Below the pieces are notes generated by a model, which saw nothing but the letters and a program-made list of their open reading frames with translations, ran no database searches and was not told the DNA's origin. Position numbers and translations under genes: made by a program. Positions 1 through 6,843 of a stretch of 17,479 nucleotides of DNA are shown one piece after another. The stretch lies in the NCBI GenBank assembly GCA_023259235.1, contig JAHFQQ010000030.1, positions 1-17,479 on the forward strand, read 5' to 3'. Position 1 is the stretch's first letter, and every line of letters starts with the position of its first letter. Origin of the DNA: Polaromonas sp. GTDB taxonomy: Bacteria; Pseudomonadota; Gammaproteobacteria; Burkholderiales; Burkholderiaceae_C.

Positions 1-1161
1 GCCCTGGAATACCAGGCTGAACACCGTCGAGCCGACCAGAATGAAGACCACAAAGCTGGCCAGTTTGGTGGTGGAGGTCAGCGCCTGCTTGAGCAGGGCA
101 AAGCTCAGGCGCCCACGTGTCGAAGCCATGATCAAGGCGCCCATCGCGCCCATGGCGCCGCCTTCGGTCGGCGTGGCCACGCCCAGAAAAATGGTGCCCA
201 GCACCAGGAAAATCAGCAGCAGCGGTGGAATCAGCACGAAGGTCACGCGCTCAGCCATGCGCGAGAGCAGGCCCAGTCGCGTCACCTTGTTGAACAGCGC
301 CAGCACCAAGGCAAGCATCACGCCGGCGCACAGGGCCACGACGATGGTTTCATCGGTGGCCACGGAGGCCACTGCCTCGCCCTTGAACCAGCTCAACACA
401 CTGGCATAATGTTTGCCAAAAAGAATGGCCGTTCCAGCCGATAAAATGGTCAGGACCAGTAGCGATGGCAAGCCGCTCTTTCCGTTGTCTTCGCGGATCG
501 AACGGGCTTCAGGCGGCAATGCTGGAACCCATTTCGGACGGATAAAGGCCAGCAGCACGATGTAGCCAAAATACAGGCCCGTCAACGCGAAGCCGGGGAT
601 GAACGCGCCTTTGTACATCTCGCCCACGCTACGGCCCAACTGATCGGCCAGAACGATCAGCACCAGCGAGGGCGGGATGATCTGCGCCAATGTCCCCGAA
701 GCCGCGATCACACCGGAGGCCACGCGACGGTCATAGCCGTAACGCAGCATGATGGGCAGGGAAATCAGGCCCATAGAAATCACCGAGGCAGCGACCACGC
801 CGGTCGTGGCGGCCAGCAGCGCGCCGACGAAAATCACGGCAAAGGCCAGGCCGCCGCGCAAGGGACCGAACAACTGGCCAATTGTTTCGAGCAAATCCTC
901 GGCCATGCCGCTTCGCTCCAGGATCAGGCCCATCAGGGTGAAGAACGGTATCGCCAGCAACGTGTCGTTTTGCATGATGCCAAACAGCCGCAGCGGCAAT
1001 GCTTGCAGCAGGGCTTCGGGCAGCAGGCCCAGCTCGATGCCGACAAAGCCGAAGAACAGGCCGCAGGCGCCCAGGCTGAAGGCCACCGGAAAGCCCATCA
1101 GCAGGAAGATGATCAGCCCCGCGAACATGATGGGGGCGATGTTTTGTGTCAGAAATTGCAT
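1..1161 (-). CDS. dctM: TRAP transporter large permease, DctM family (C-terminus cut by window edge)
   Basis: Large membrane subunit of a tripartite ATP-independent periplasmic transporter. This subunit forms the ion-coupled transport channel in the inner membrane. The frame is open from ATG at 1161 to base 1, giving 387 residues with no stop, so the C-terminus lies to the left. The protein begins MQFLTQNIAPIMFAGLI and consists of many hydrophobic segments. Family features include FPVAFSLG near residue 25, AIPFFTLMGLILERSGMAE near 70-88, and the ASGTLAQIIPPSLVLIVLAD segment near 153-172. A second hydrophobic half contains LGVATPTEGGAMGAMGAL. A polar stretch around residues 215-230 separates the halves. 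The gene begins 19 nt after the dctQ stop, so the pair is probably cotranscribed. The transported substrate cannot be told from this subunit. A DctP binding protein is not in the window and may lie further left. Confidence 0.93.
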   Translation of the reverse strand, partial: MQFLTQNIAPIMFAGLIIFLLMGFPVAFSLGACGLFFGFVGIELGLLPEALLQALPLRLFGIMQNDTLLAIPFFTLMGLILERSGMAEDLLETIGQLFGPLRGGLAFAVIFVGALLAATTGVVAASVISMGLISLPIMLRYGYDRRVASGVIAASGTLAQIIPPSLVLIVLADQLGRSVGEMYKGAFIPGFALTGLYFGYIVLLAFIRPKWVPALPPEARSIREDNGKSGLPSLLVLTILSAGTAILFGKHYASVLSWFKGEAVASVATDETIVVALCAGVMLALVLALFNKVTRLGLLSRMAERVTFVLIPPLLLIFLVLGTIFLGVATPTEGGAMGAMGALIMASTRGRLSFALLKQALTSTTKLASFVVFILVGSTVFSLVFQG

Positions 1162-1180
1162 GGCTTTCTTCTCCCGGGCA

Positions 1181-1789
1181 TCAAGCCGCTTTGGCCTTGG
1201 CGGCTTTTTCCTCGGCCAGCTTCCGGAGGTCTTCGGCCAGCTCTTCTTCCGCGGTCTTCGCCACCTTCTTGTGCGTCGGGTCCTCGATCAGGCCCATCAG
1301 GAAGGCAATGCGCTTGATCAGCTCCGATATTCCCTGCAGCCAAAGCAGCCCAAAGCCCAAGGGCAGCATCATGTACACCGGCCAGCGGATCAGGCCGCCG
1401 GCGTTGGACGACATTTCATTGGAGTGAAAGCCCTTGAGAAAGAAGGGGACGCTGAACCACAAAACAGCCGAGCAAAAAGGCAGCAGGAAAAAAGTGAAGC
1501 CGAGCACGTCGATCCAGGTTTGCCCGCGCTTGGACAGGCGGCCGTAGATCACGTCGATCTTGACGTGCTCGCCGTTAAGCAGGGTGTAGGCGGCGGCAAG
1601 GAGAAATGATGCCGCAAACAGGTACCACTGAATTTCAAGATACGCATTCGAGCTTACGTCGAACACTTTACGGACCACCGCGTTGATGGCGCTGATAACC
1701 GTGGAAGCGAGGATCAGCCAGATCACGTACTTGCCGACCTGGGCATTCAGCCAGTCCACGGCCTTAGAAAGTTTTAGCAATGCCTGCAT
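1181..1789 (-). CDS. dctQ: TRAP transporter small permease, DctQ family
   Basis: Small membrane subunit of a TRAP transporter, which partners DctM in the inner membrane. The chosen start at 1789 (MQALLKLSKAVDWLNAQVGK) has a GGAG six bases upstream and gives 202 residues. An in-frame ATG at 1849 would add 20 residues without a similar ribosome site. Four hydrophobic segments are visible near residues 22-39, 53-71, 92-113 and 136-152. NGEHVKIDVI (72-81) and NAGGLIRWPVYMMLPLGF (129-146) resemble conserved DctQ blocks. The last 35 residues form a highly charged Lys/Glu/Ala tail that looks helical or coiled-coil and is longer than I would expect for the family. dctM follows directly. The gene lies 266 bp beyond the stop of amrS on the same strand. 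Confidence 0.92.
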   Translation of the reverse strand: MQALLKLSKAVDWLNAQVGKYVIWLILASTVISAINAVVRKVFDVSSNAYLEIQWYLFAASFLLAAAYTLLNGEHVKIDVIYGRLSKRGQTWIDVLGFTFFLLPFCSAVLWFSVPFFLKGFHSNEMSSNAGGLIRWPVYMMLPLGFGLLWLQGISELIKRIAFLMGLIEDPTHKKVAKTAEEELAEDLRKLAEEKAAKAKAA

Positions 1790-1875
1790 TATTGTCTCCA
1801 GGGAGAGAGTCATCCACGAGAAAACCGTCCGGAAGACAAGGTGAGTCATCGGGACGACGGTGCGCGTGGTGGGAT

Positions 1876-1906
1876 TTTATAAGGGACTATAAGGGGAAAC
1901 TGACAG
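1876..1906 (-). promoter_or_regulatory. Possible dctQM promoter with a tandem CCCTTATA repeat
   Basis: The 266-bp gap 1790-2055 contains no convincing gene. About 90 bp before dctQ the minus strand carries CCCTTATA twice (plus-strand TATAAGGG at 1878-1885 and 1888-1895), exactly 10 bp apart, or one helical turn. TATAAA at 1881-1876 could serve as a -10 box, but the only nearby -35 candidate (CTGTCA, 1906-1901) is weak and 19 bp away. The repeat could instead be a regulator site. A small perfect inverted repeat (CTGGCA/TGCCAG, 1944-1959) lies between this and amrS without a T-run. The reading is an inference from position and base composition only. Confidence 0.25.
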
Positions 1907-2055
1907 CATGGTGACGGTGTTATCCCCTAATGGGCGCATGTCGCTGGCATTGGTGCCAGACAAAGGGGACAAGAACGGCGCTCTCCGGCTGGCCCCTTGC
2001 GAACACGCCGGCCAAGCCGCTCGGGCCCCGCCGACAGGCTGACCACCGCTTTGCC

Positions 2056-3159
2056 TTACGTGTAGTTTCCGATGGCAATCGGGACGCGCTTTCTGCCAAA
2101 GTCGCCTGGCCGGGCATCAAAGCGCCCTGCGACGGCGGCGCCGCAATCCGGGCAGTGCCCGTCCGGGGTCAACCGGTATTGCCGGATCTGGTACCAGTCG
2201 CGCACGATCAGCGGGGCCTGGCAGCCGGGGCAAAAAGTGGTGTCACCTTCCTGATGGTGGACATTGCCGGTGTAGACGTACTGCAAGCCTTCGCGCAGGG
2301 CGATATTTCGCGCGCGTATCAACGTGCTCACCGGCGTGGCCGGAATGTCCGGCATCCGGTAATCCGGGTGGAATGCCGAAAAGTGCAGCGGCACATCCAC
2401 GCCGAGCTCTTTTCTGATCCATTGGCACATGGCCGTGAGTTCTTCGTCCGAGTCGTTTTTGCCCGGAATCAGCAAGGTGGTAATTTCAAACCAGACATTC
2501 GTTTCATGCTTGAGATAGCGCAGGGTGTCGAGCACCGGCTGCAAATGCGAGCCGGTCAGCTTGAAGTAGAACGCATCGGTAAACGCCTTCAGGTCAACAT
2601 TGGCGGCATCCATTTTTGCGTAAAAATCACGCCGGGCCTGCGCGTGCATATAGCCCGCAGTAACCGCCACGGTCTGGATGCCGCGCGCATGGCAGGCATC
2701 CGCCACATCCATGGCATATTCGGTGAAGATGACCGGGTCGTTGTAGGTAAAGGCCACGCTCTTGCAGCCATGCTCTTCGGCGGCGGCGGCAATGGCCGCT
2801 GGTGAAGCCTGATCCATCAACTTGTCCATGTCTTTGGACTTGCTGATGTCCCAGTTCTGGCAGAACTTGCACGCCAGATTGCAGCCCGCCGTGCCAAAAG
2901 ACAGCACGCTGCTGCCCGGATAAAAATGGTTGAGCGGCTTTTTCTCGATCGGGTCAATGCAAAAACCGGATGAGCGCCCGTAGGTGGTGAGGATCATCTG
3001 GTCGCCCTCGCGCATGCGCACAAAGCAGGCGCCGCGCTGGCCGTCGTGCAGCTTGCAGTCACGCGGACACAGGTCGCACTGCATGCGGCCGTCATCCAGC
3101 AGGTGCCAGTAGCGGGCTTTGTATCCGGAATTCTCAATCATTTTGAACTCTCTCGACAT
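2056..3159 (-). CDS. amrS: AmmeMemoRadiSam system radical SAM enzyme
   Basis: Radical S-adenosylmethionine enzyme of the AmmeMemoRadiSam module, resembling pyruvate-formate-lyase activating enzymes; its substrate is not established. In the 367-residue protein the cluster-binding CX3CX2C motif is C93-C97-C100 within GTAGCNLACKFCQN. An N-terminal Cys-rich segment (C28, C31, C35, C45) and a C-terminal pair of CxxC motifs (C310/C313 and C336/C339) look like zinc ribbons or an additional metal site. NVDLKAF near 187-193 and the segment from TTLLIPGKND (227-236) are typical of this subfamily. The start at 3159 has a strong AAGGA seven bases upstream and overlaps the end of amrA by 26 nt; ATG at 3141 is an alternative with an 8-nt overlap. 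It is the last gene of the amrB-amrA-amrS run, so translational coupling is likely. Confidence 0.93.
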   Translation of the reverse strand: MSREFKMIENSGYKARYWHLLDDGRMQCDLCPRDCKLHDGQRGACFVRMREGDQMILTTYGRSSGFCIDPIEKKPLNHFYPGSSVLSFGTAGCNLACKFCQNWDISKSKDMDKLMDQASPAAIAAAAEEHGCKSVAFTYNDPVIFTEYAMDVADACHARGIQTVAVTAGYMHAQARRDFYAKMDAANVDLKAFTDAFYFKLTGSHLQPVLDTLRYLKHETNVWFEITTLLIPGKNDSDEELTAMCQWIRKELGVDVPLHFSAFHPDYRMPDIPATPVSTLIRARNIALREGLQYVYTGNVHHQEGDTTFCPGCQAPLIVRDWYQIRQYRLTPDGHCPDCGAAVAGRFDARPGDFGRKRVPIAIGNYT

Positions 3160-3715
3160 CCACTTCCTTCCATTTGCTCACCGTGTAGCGGGAGAGTTTG
3201 ATTTCCCCGGCCCAAAAGTCCGGAGGCAGGCCGGCCTTGTGTTTCAGGTGCGACATGAAGGCGGCCACATCGGGCAATTGCTCCCACACTTGAGGCAAAA
3301 AGGTGCTGCGGTAGTGCCCAAACTCGAACACCACGCCGTCGATGCCAGGCCGCAATTGCGCCAATGCATGGCGCTCACCCGAAAAATGCAGCGGCTGCAT
3401 CGCCGACAGCAGGGAAATCTCGATATCCGTCTGGTCCAGTTCGTTCTCCGTCAGCGGTGAAAACCGCGGGTCGCGAAACGCCGCTGCATGGGCGTTGGCC
3501 TTCACGTCCAGTTGCAGTGAGCGATGCGCCTGGAGCGTGCCGATGCACCCGCGCAGCTGCCCATGCAGTGTCAATGTGACAAAGCAGGCGCCTTTTTCCA
3601 GCAGCCAGGGTGAATCCGCGGCCACGCCAGCGCCCGGCCGGCCCAACGCACTCGAGATGGTCGCGCGCGCGATCGGGAGTAATACGTTCCCGGGGTTTTC
3701 AGGCATGGCTGGCAT
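3134..3715 (-). CDS. amrA: AmmeMemoRadiSam system protein A (AMMECR1 domain)
   Basis: Small soluble AMMECR1-domain protein of about 193 residues. The domain covers nearly the whole chain. The family hallmark LRGCIG lies at residues 54-59, followed by DPRFSPLTENEL (82-93) and IEISLLS (98-104). The C-terminal part GIDGVVFEF...STFLPQVWEQLP matches the usual end of the domain. Its biochemical role is unknown in bacteria, and human AMMECR1 is likewise uncharacterised as an enzyme. The start at 3715 overlaps the end of amrB by 17 nt; ATG at 3706 is equally possible. The frame is open further upstream to 3838, but that part lies inside amrB and shows no family similarity. Overlaps on both sides imply tight cotranslation with amrB and amrS. 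Confidence 0.92.
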   Translation of the reverse strand: MPAMPENPGNVLLPIARATISSALGRPGAGVAADSPWLLEKGACFVTLTLHGQLRGCIGTLQAHRSLQLDVKANAHAAAFRDPRFSPLTENELDQTDIEISLLSAMQPLHFSGERHALAQLRPGIDGVVFEFGHYRSTFLPQVWEQLPDVAAFMSHLKHKAGLPPDFWAGEIKLSRYTVSKWKEVDVERVQND

Positions 3716-4526
3716 GACTTGCTTGCTCCGTAAAGATGAATGAGGCATAGCCCACCACACGGCTCCTGTCACCCGCGGTATCGCCTGAATTGCACAAGCC
3801 CAGCAGCTGGGGGCGCAGGTGATGCTTTCCGGCCGCAAGGATCAGCCCATTGACCGGCGTGCCGCCGCAGGCCTGGCTGTGCGTCAGGGACGCTTTCATG
3901 CCAAGAATGCTTTGCACGGTTTGCAGGTCCACCGCATTGGCATCGGCATAAGGCAGGTAGTGAGAAAGATCAGAACTCACCACAACGACTGTTTCCGGCC
4001 CGCCCCAGAGCACCTCGAGCACCTGCGCCACTTCTGCCGCGGTAGCATCGCCGACGGCCAGTGGCACCAGCTTGAAATCGTCCAGTACCGATTGCAGGAA
4101 GGGCAACTGCACTTCCAGCGAATGTTCCTGGGCATGAACCGCCGGGCTCACCACCACCTGCTTCAGTCCAGCCAGCAAGGCGATGGCAGCCTTGTCCAGC
4201 GCTATTTCACCCAGCGGCGTTGCAAAAGCATCGGCGCCGGGCAGCGCCAGGCCACGCACCGGCACACGATGCACCGGCCCCAGCAAGATCACCCGCTTGA
4301 TGGTCTTGCGTCCGGCAGCGAGCCGGGCATAAGCGCTTGCCGCGGTCTGACCGGAGTAGATGTAGCCCGCATGCGGGACAACAATCGCCTTGGGCGGCGC
4401 CTGGCTAATGGCCTGGTCGGTATCCGGAGCCACCTCGTCCAGCAGCGTTTCAATATCTCTGCTCAATACCTGTCTGCTGCCTGGATAAAAGGCGCCCGCA
4501 ACCGCGGGACGACGGATCGTATGCAT
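3699..4526 (-). CDS. amrB: AmmeMemoRadiSam system protein B (MEMO1-like)
   Basis: MEMO1 family protein, related in fold to non-heme-iron extradiol dioxygenases. Human MEMO1 binds iron or copper through two His and one Cys. The likely equivalents here are H52 in VPHAGYIYSG, H86 in LLGPVHR and C220 in ACGGTPV, so the metal site appears intact. Other family blocks are IRRPAVAGAFYPG (4-16), EHSLEVQLPF (134-143) and VVVSSDLSHY (181-190). The 275-residue length fits the family. The start at 4526 has GGAG seven bases upstream and places the conserved IRRPAVAG next to the N-terminus. The same frame runs open 65 codons further, to a TTG that overlaps the selD stop, but that extension has no family resemblance. 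It is the first gene of the amrB-amrA-amrS unit. Confidence 0.93.
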   Translation of the reverse strand: MHTIRRPAVAGAFYPGSRQVLSRDIETLLDEVAPDTDQAISQAPPKAIVVPHAGYIYSGQTAASAYARLAAGRKTIKRVILLGPVHRVPVRGLALPGADAFATPLGEIALDKAAIALLAGLKQVVVSPAVHAQEHSLEVQLPFLQSVLDDFKLVPLAVGDATAAEVAQVLEVLWGGPETVVVVSSDLSHYLPYADANAVDLQTVQSILGMKASLTHSQACGGTPVNGLILAAGKHHLRPQLLGLCNSGDTAGDRSRVVGYASFIFTEQASHASHA

Positions 4527-4717
4527 ATCACTCTCCAACGGGTTGCAGGGGAAGCCCGGAACAAGCTGCTGTGGCAGCGCGCTGAATCCAGCCCGCCCGG
4601 TTCCCGGGGCTCTCGGGAACTGGTTGATGTGAACAACAATGGGGCTGCGGCGTGTTTTTTCAAGGATGGAGAGAGCGGCCTGTTTTAGCTCGGGAAAAGC
4701 ACCTGGTGATGGCGTGC
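4527..4717 (-). other. Gap between selD and amrB with a GC-rich hairpin
   Basis: This 191-bp interval separates the selenium genes from the AmmeMemoRadiSam genes on the same strand. It has no recognisable gene, although the amrB frame stays open across it. The inverted repeat GTTCCCG/CGGGAAC (4600-4606 and 4614-4620) with a 7-nt loop could form a stable stem in the transcript. No T-run follows on either strand, so a standard intrinsic terminator is unlikely and read-through from selD into amrB is possible. No clear promoter was found. Confidence 0.4.
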
Positions 4718-5791
4718 TCAATACACGTCGATGCCGCGTCCCGTGGCCACTTCACCGATCACCGCAGCCTCGCCAAAACCTTGCGTGTGGAAAATTTCCA
4801 GCACCGCAGCGGCGCTGCCTGCGCTGCACGACACCAGCAATCCGCCCGAGGTCTGCGGATCGCTCAGCAGCGTTTTGTCCACTTCCGGAAATTCGGCGGG
4901 CAGGGTCACTTCGTGGCCATAACTGCCCCAATTGCGGCCTGATGCGCCAGTGATGCAGCCCTCCTGCGCGAGCTCCCGCGCGCCGGCGATCAAGGGCACG
5001 CGCGCCCAGTTCAAGCGCACCTGCGCAGCAGCTCCGCGCGCCAGCTCCAGGCCATGGCCTGCCAGTCCAAACCCGGTGACATCGGTCAGCGCATGCACGC
5101 CATCGATTTGGGCCAGCGCAATGCCGGGCTTGTTGAGCTGCGTGGTCAGGGCGATCATGCGGGCGTAGCCAGCGGCGCTCAAGCGGTCTTTTTTGAGCGC
5201 TGCCGACAGGATGCCGATGCCCAGCGGCTTGCCCAGCACCAGCACGTCACCCACCCGCGCGCCCGAGTTCTTCTTGACACGCGAAGGGTGCACCAGGCCC
5301 AGCACGACCAAACCGTAAATCGGCTCCACGGAGTCAATCGTGTGGCCGCCCGCCACCGGAATTCCGGCATCGTGGCAGACATCGCGGCCGCCGCGCAATA
5401 TGGCGCCGATGGTCTCCAGCGGCAGCACGTTGATGGGCATGCCCACCAGGCCCAGCGCCATGATGGGCGTGCCGCCCATGGCGTAGACGTCGCTGATGGC
5501 ATTGGTGGCGGCGATGCGGCCAAAGTCGTAGGGATCATCGACGATCGGCATGAAGAAGTCAGTGGTGGCAATCAGCGCCTGCTCGTCATTGAGCTGGTAG
5601 ACGGCTGCGTCGTCCGCGGTTTCAATGCCAACCAGCAGTTGCGGCGGCAAATTGAAGCCGGGCAGGTGGCTCGAATTCTTGAGGATCTCGCTTAATACAC
5701 CCGGTGCAATCTTGCAGCCGCAGCCGCCGCCATGGGAAAGGCTGGTGAGGCGCGGGGTGGCTGGAAGTTTTGGCGGGTCAGTGGCGTTCAT
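4718..5791 (-). CDS. selD: Selenophosphate synthetase SelD (acting as SenC in selenoneine synthesis)
   Basis: ATP-dependent selenide, water dikinase, which makes selenophosphate from selenide. The N-terminal glycine-rich loop SHGGGCGCKIAPG contains the catalytic Cys (C24, matching E. coli Cys17) as a normal cysteine codon rather than selenocysteine, followed by the catalytic Lys (K27). Further family blocks are ADDAAVYQL, ATTDFFMPIVDDPYDFGRIA, ISDVYAMGGTP, DVTGFGLAGHGLELA and SDPQTSGGLLVSC. The length is 357 residues from ATG 5791. An in-frame ATG at 5836 overlaps the senB stop as TAATG and would add 15 non-conserved residues; coupled initiation there is a serious alternative. The position directly behind senB supports a SenC role, feeding selenophosphate to SenB. 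It could also supply selenocysteine or selenouridine synthesis if the genome has no other selD. Confidence 0.95.
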   Translation of the reverse strand: MNATDPPKLPATPRLTSLSHGGGCGCKIAPGVLSEILKNSSHLPGFNLPPQLLVGIETADDAAVYQLNDEQALIATTDFFMPIVDDPYDFGRIAATNAISDVYAMGGTPIMALGLVGMPINVLPLETIGAILRGGRDVCHDAGIPVAGGHTIDSVEPIYGLVVLGLVHPSRVKKNSGARVGDVLVLGKPLGIGILSAALKKDRLSAAGYARMIALTTQLNKPGIALAQIDGVHALTDVTGFGLAGHGLELARGAAAQVRLNWARVPLIAGARELAQEGCITGASGRNWGSYGHEVTLPAEFPEVDKTLLSDPQTSGGLLVSCSAGSAAAVLEIFHTQGFGEAAVIGEVATGRGIDVY

Positions 5792-5835
5792 GGTTGAGCT
5801 TTCAGGGCGGTGAGGGCTGGCAAGTGATGCAACCA

Positions 5836-6843
5836 TTAGCGGCGCAGCGCGCCGATGCCGGCGTCAAGTGCCAAGTTTATGACACGCCGCTTTTCTTCCT
5901 GCGGGTCGAAAAGGCCGGCACGCTGGCTGCATTGCTGTTGCAGCAGTGCCAGGAAGTCTGGATCGCTGGCGCAGCGGCGCACCAGAGCGGCCAGCGCGGC
6001 ATCATCGCCCACCGGGAAATAACCGGCATAGCCTTCACCCAGCATGCCGATATTGCCGCTGATCCGGGAGGCCAGCACGGGCGTGCCCGACTGAACGGCT
6101 TCCAGAATGACCTGGGCCCCGCCTTCCATCCGGGAACAGTTCACCAGGACATGCGCGCGCCTGATGTGCTGGCGCGTGGTGGCCCGGGGCAAGTCACCCA
6201 GCCAGCGGTAGCAAGGCGCCTGCCGGGTGGTTGCGCGTGCCGCCTGTGCAAAGCGGGGCTCCAGCGCGGCGCCTATCTGGTGAAAGCGCACACCCGCCGG
6301 AAATCCCGCCAGCGCCGTCCTCATGAAGGTCAGCGGATCCTTTTCATCGCGAAGGTGGCCGACCATCACGGCGCAAAAAGTGCGGCGCGACTTTTGCGCG
6401 GGCTTGAGCGCCCGGGCTGACTGGTAAATGACCTGGGCCTTGCCCCGCCACGCCCGGGGCAGGGCCGCGAGCCCGCTGTCCTGCAGCACCACCAGGCCAG
6501 AGGCCAGCGCCACAGACCGCTGCGCGTCCGCATCGACATGAATGTCGCGGTACAGGTCTGTGCCGGTGAGCACCACAATGAGCGGCTTGCCCGGACAGGC
6601 ATCAGCCCAGGCCTTGATGGAAGGAGCCGAGCGCCGGGCGTGCAGGGCAATCATGGCCGCGGGCTCGGCGTGACGCGACAAACTGCTTCGGACCGAGGGG
6701 TTTTCCGGCCACTGCCCGAGCAGCGCGGTGTCACAATGGCTTGAGAGAAACTTTGCCCACCGATGCGCGGTATGCCAGTTGCCGTTGTTCGATGCCGCGG
6801 TCGCGGGGCTAACCAGGATCAGTGTTTTGGCTTCAGATTCCAT
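5836..6843 (-). CDS. senB: Selenosugar synthase SenB (GT-B glycosyltransferase-like)
   Basis: Cytoplasmic glycosyltransferase-fold enzyme of selenoneine biosynthesis. The characterised family makes a C-Se bond between a UDP-sugar and selenophosphate to give a selenosugar. The 335-residue chain has an N-terminal Rossmann part beginning TLILVSPATAASNNGN and continuing through LHARRSAPSI (67-76) and VVLTGTDLYRDIH (90-102). A C-terminal donor-binding half has MVGHLRDEKDPL (160-171), CSRMEGGAQVILEAVQSGTP (236-255) and ISGNIGMLGEGYAGYFP (261-277). EGGAQVILEA is the usual E-x7-E type motif of GT4-like enzymes. The start at 6843 was chosen because LILVSPA at once follows it; an upstream ATG at 6990 lies within senA. 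Assignment rests on these blocks and on its place between senA and selD. A generic GT4 glycosyltransferase is the alternative but fits the context less well. Confidence 0.9.
   Translation of the reverse strand: MESEAKTLILVSPATAASNNGNWHTAHRWAKFLSSHCDTALLGQWPENPSVRSSLSRHAEPAAMIALHARRSAPSIKAWADACPGKPLIVVLTGTDLYRDIHVDADAQRSVALASGLVVLQDSGLAALPRAWRGKAQVIYQSARALKPAQKSRRTFCAVMVGHLRDEKDPLTFMRTALAGFPAGVRFHQIGAALEPRFAQAARATTRQAPCYRWLGDLPRATTRQHIRRAHVLVNCSRMEGGAQVILEAVQSGTPVLASRISGNIGMLGEGYAGYFPVGDDAALAALVRRCASDPDFLALLQQQCSQRAGLFDPQEEKRRVINLALDAGIGALRR

Noticed and set aside
749..1609. Long plus-strand open frame of 286 codons opposite dctM and dctQ
   Set aside because: It lies antisense to two well-supported transporter genes, is compositionally biased (Pro/Arg/Gln) and crosses both genes. 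This is typical of a shadow frame in GC-rich DNA.
1944..1959. Perfect inverted repeat CTGGCA/TGCCAG as a terminator for amrS
   Set aside because: It has only a 6-bp stem and no T-run, and is almost 100 bp past the stop, so it is not distinguishable from chance.
5705..5740. Possible selenocysteine in SelD
   Set aside because: The catalytic position is an ordinary Cys codon within GGGCGCK, and there is no in-frame TGA in the gene.
6728..6841. Extended senA start at 6728
   Set aside because: The added 38 residues lie within senB codons and show no EgtB/SenA similarity, and no ribosome site precedes them.
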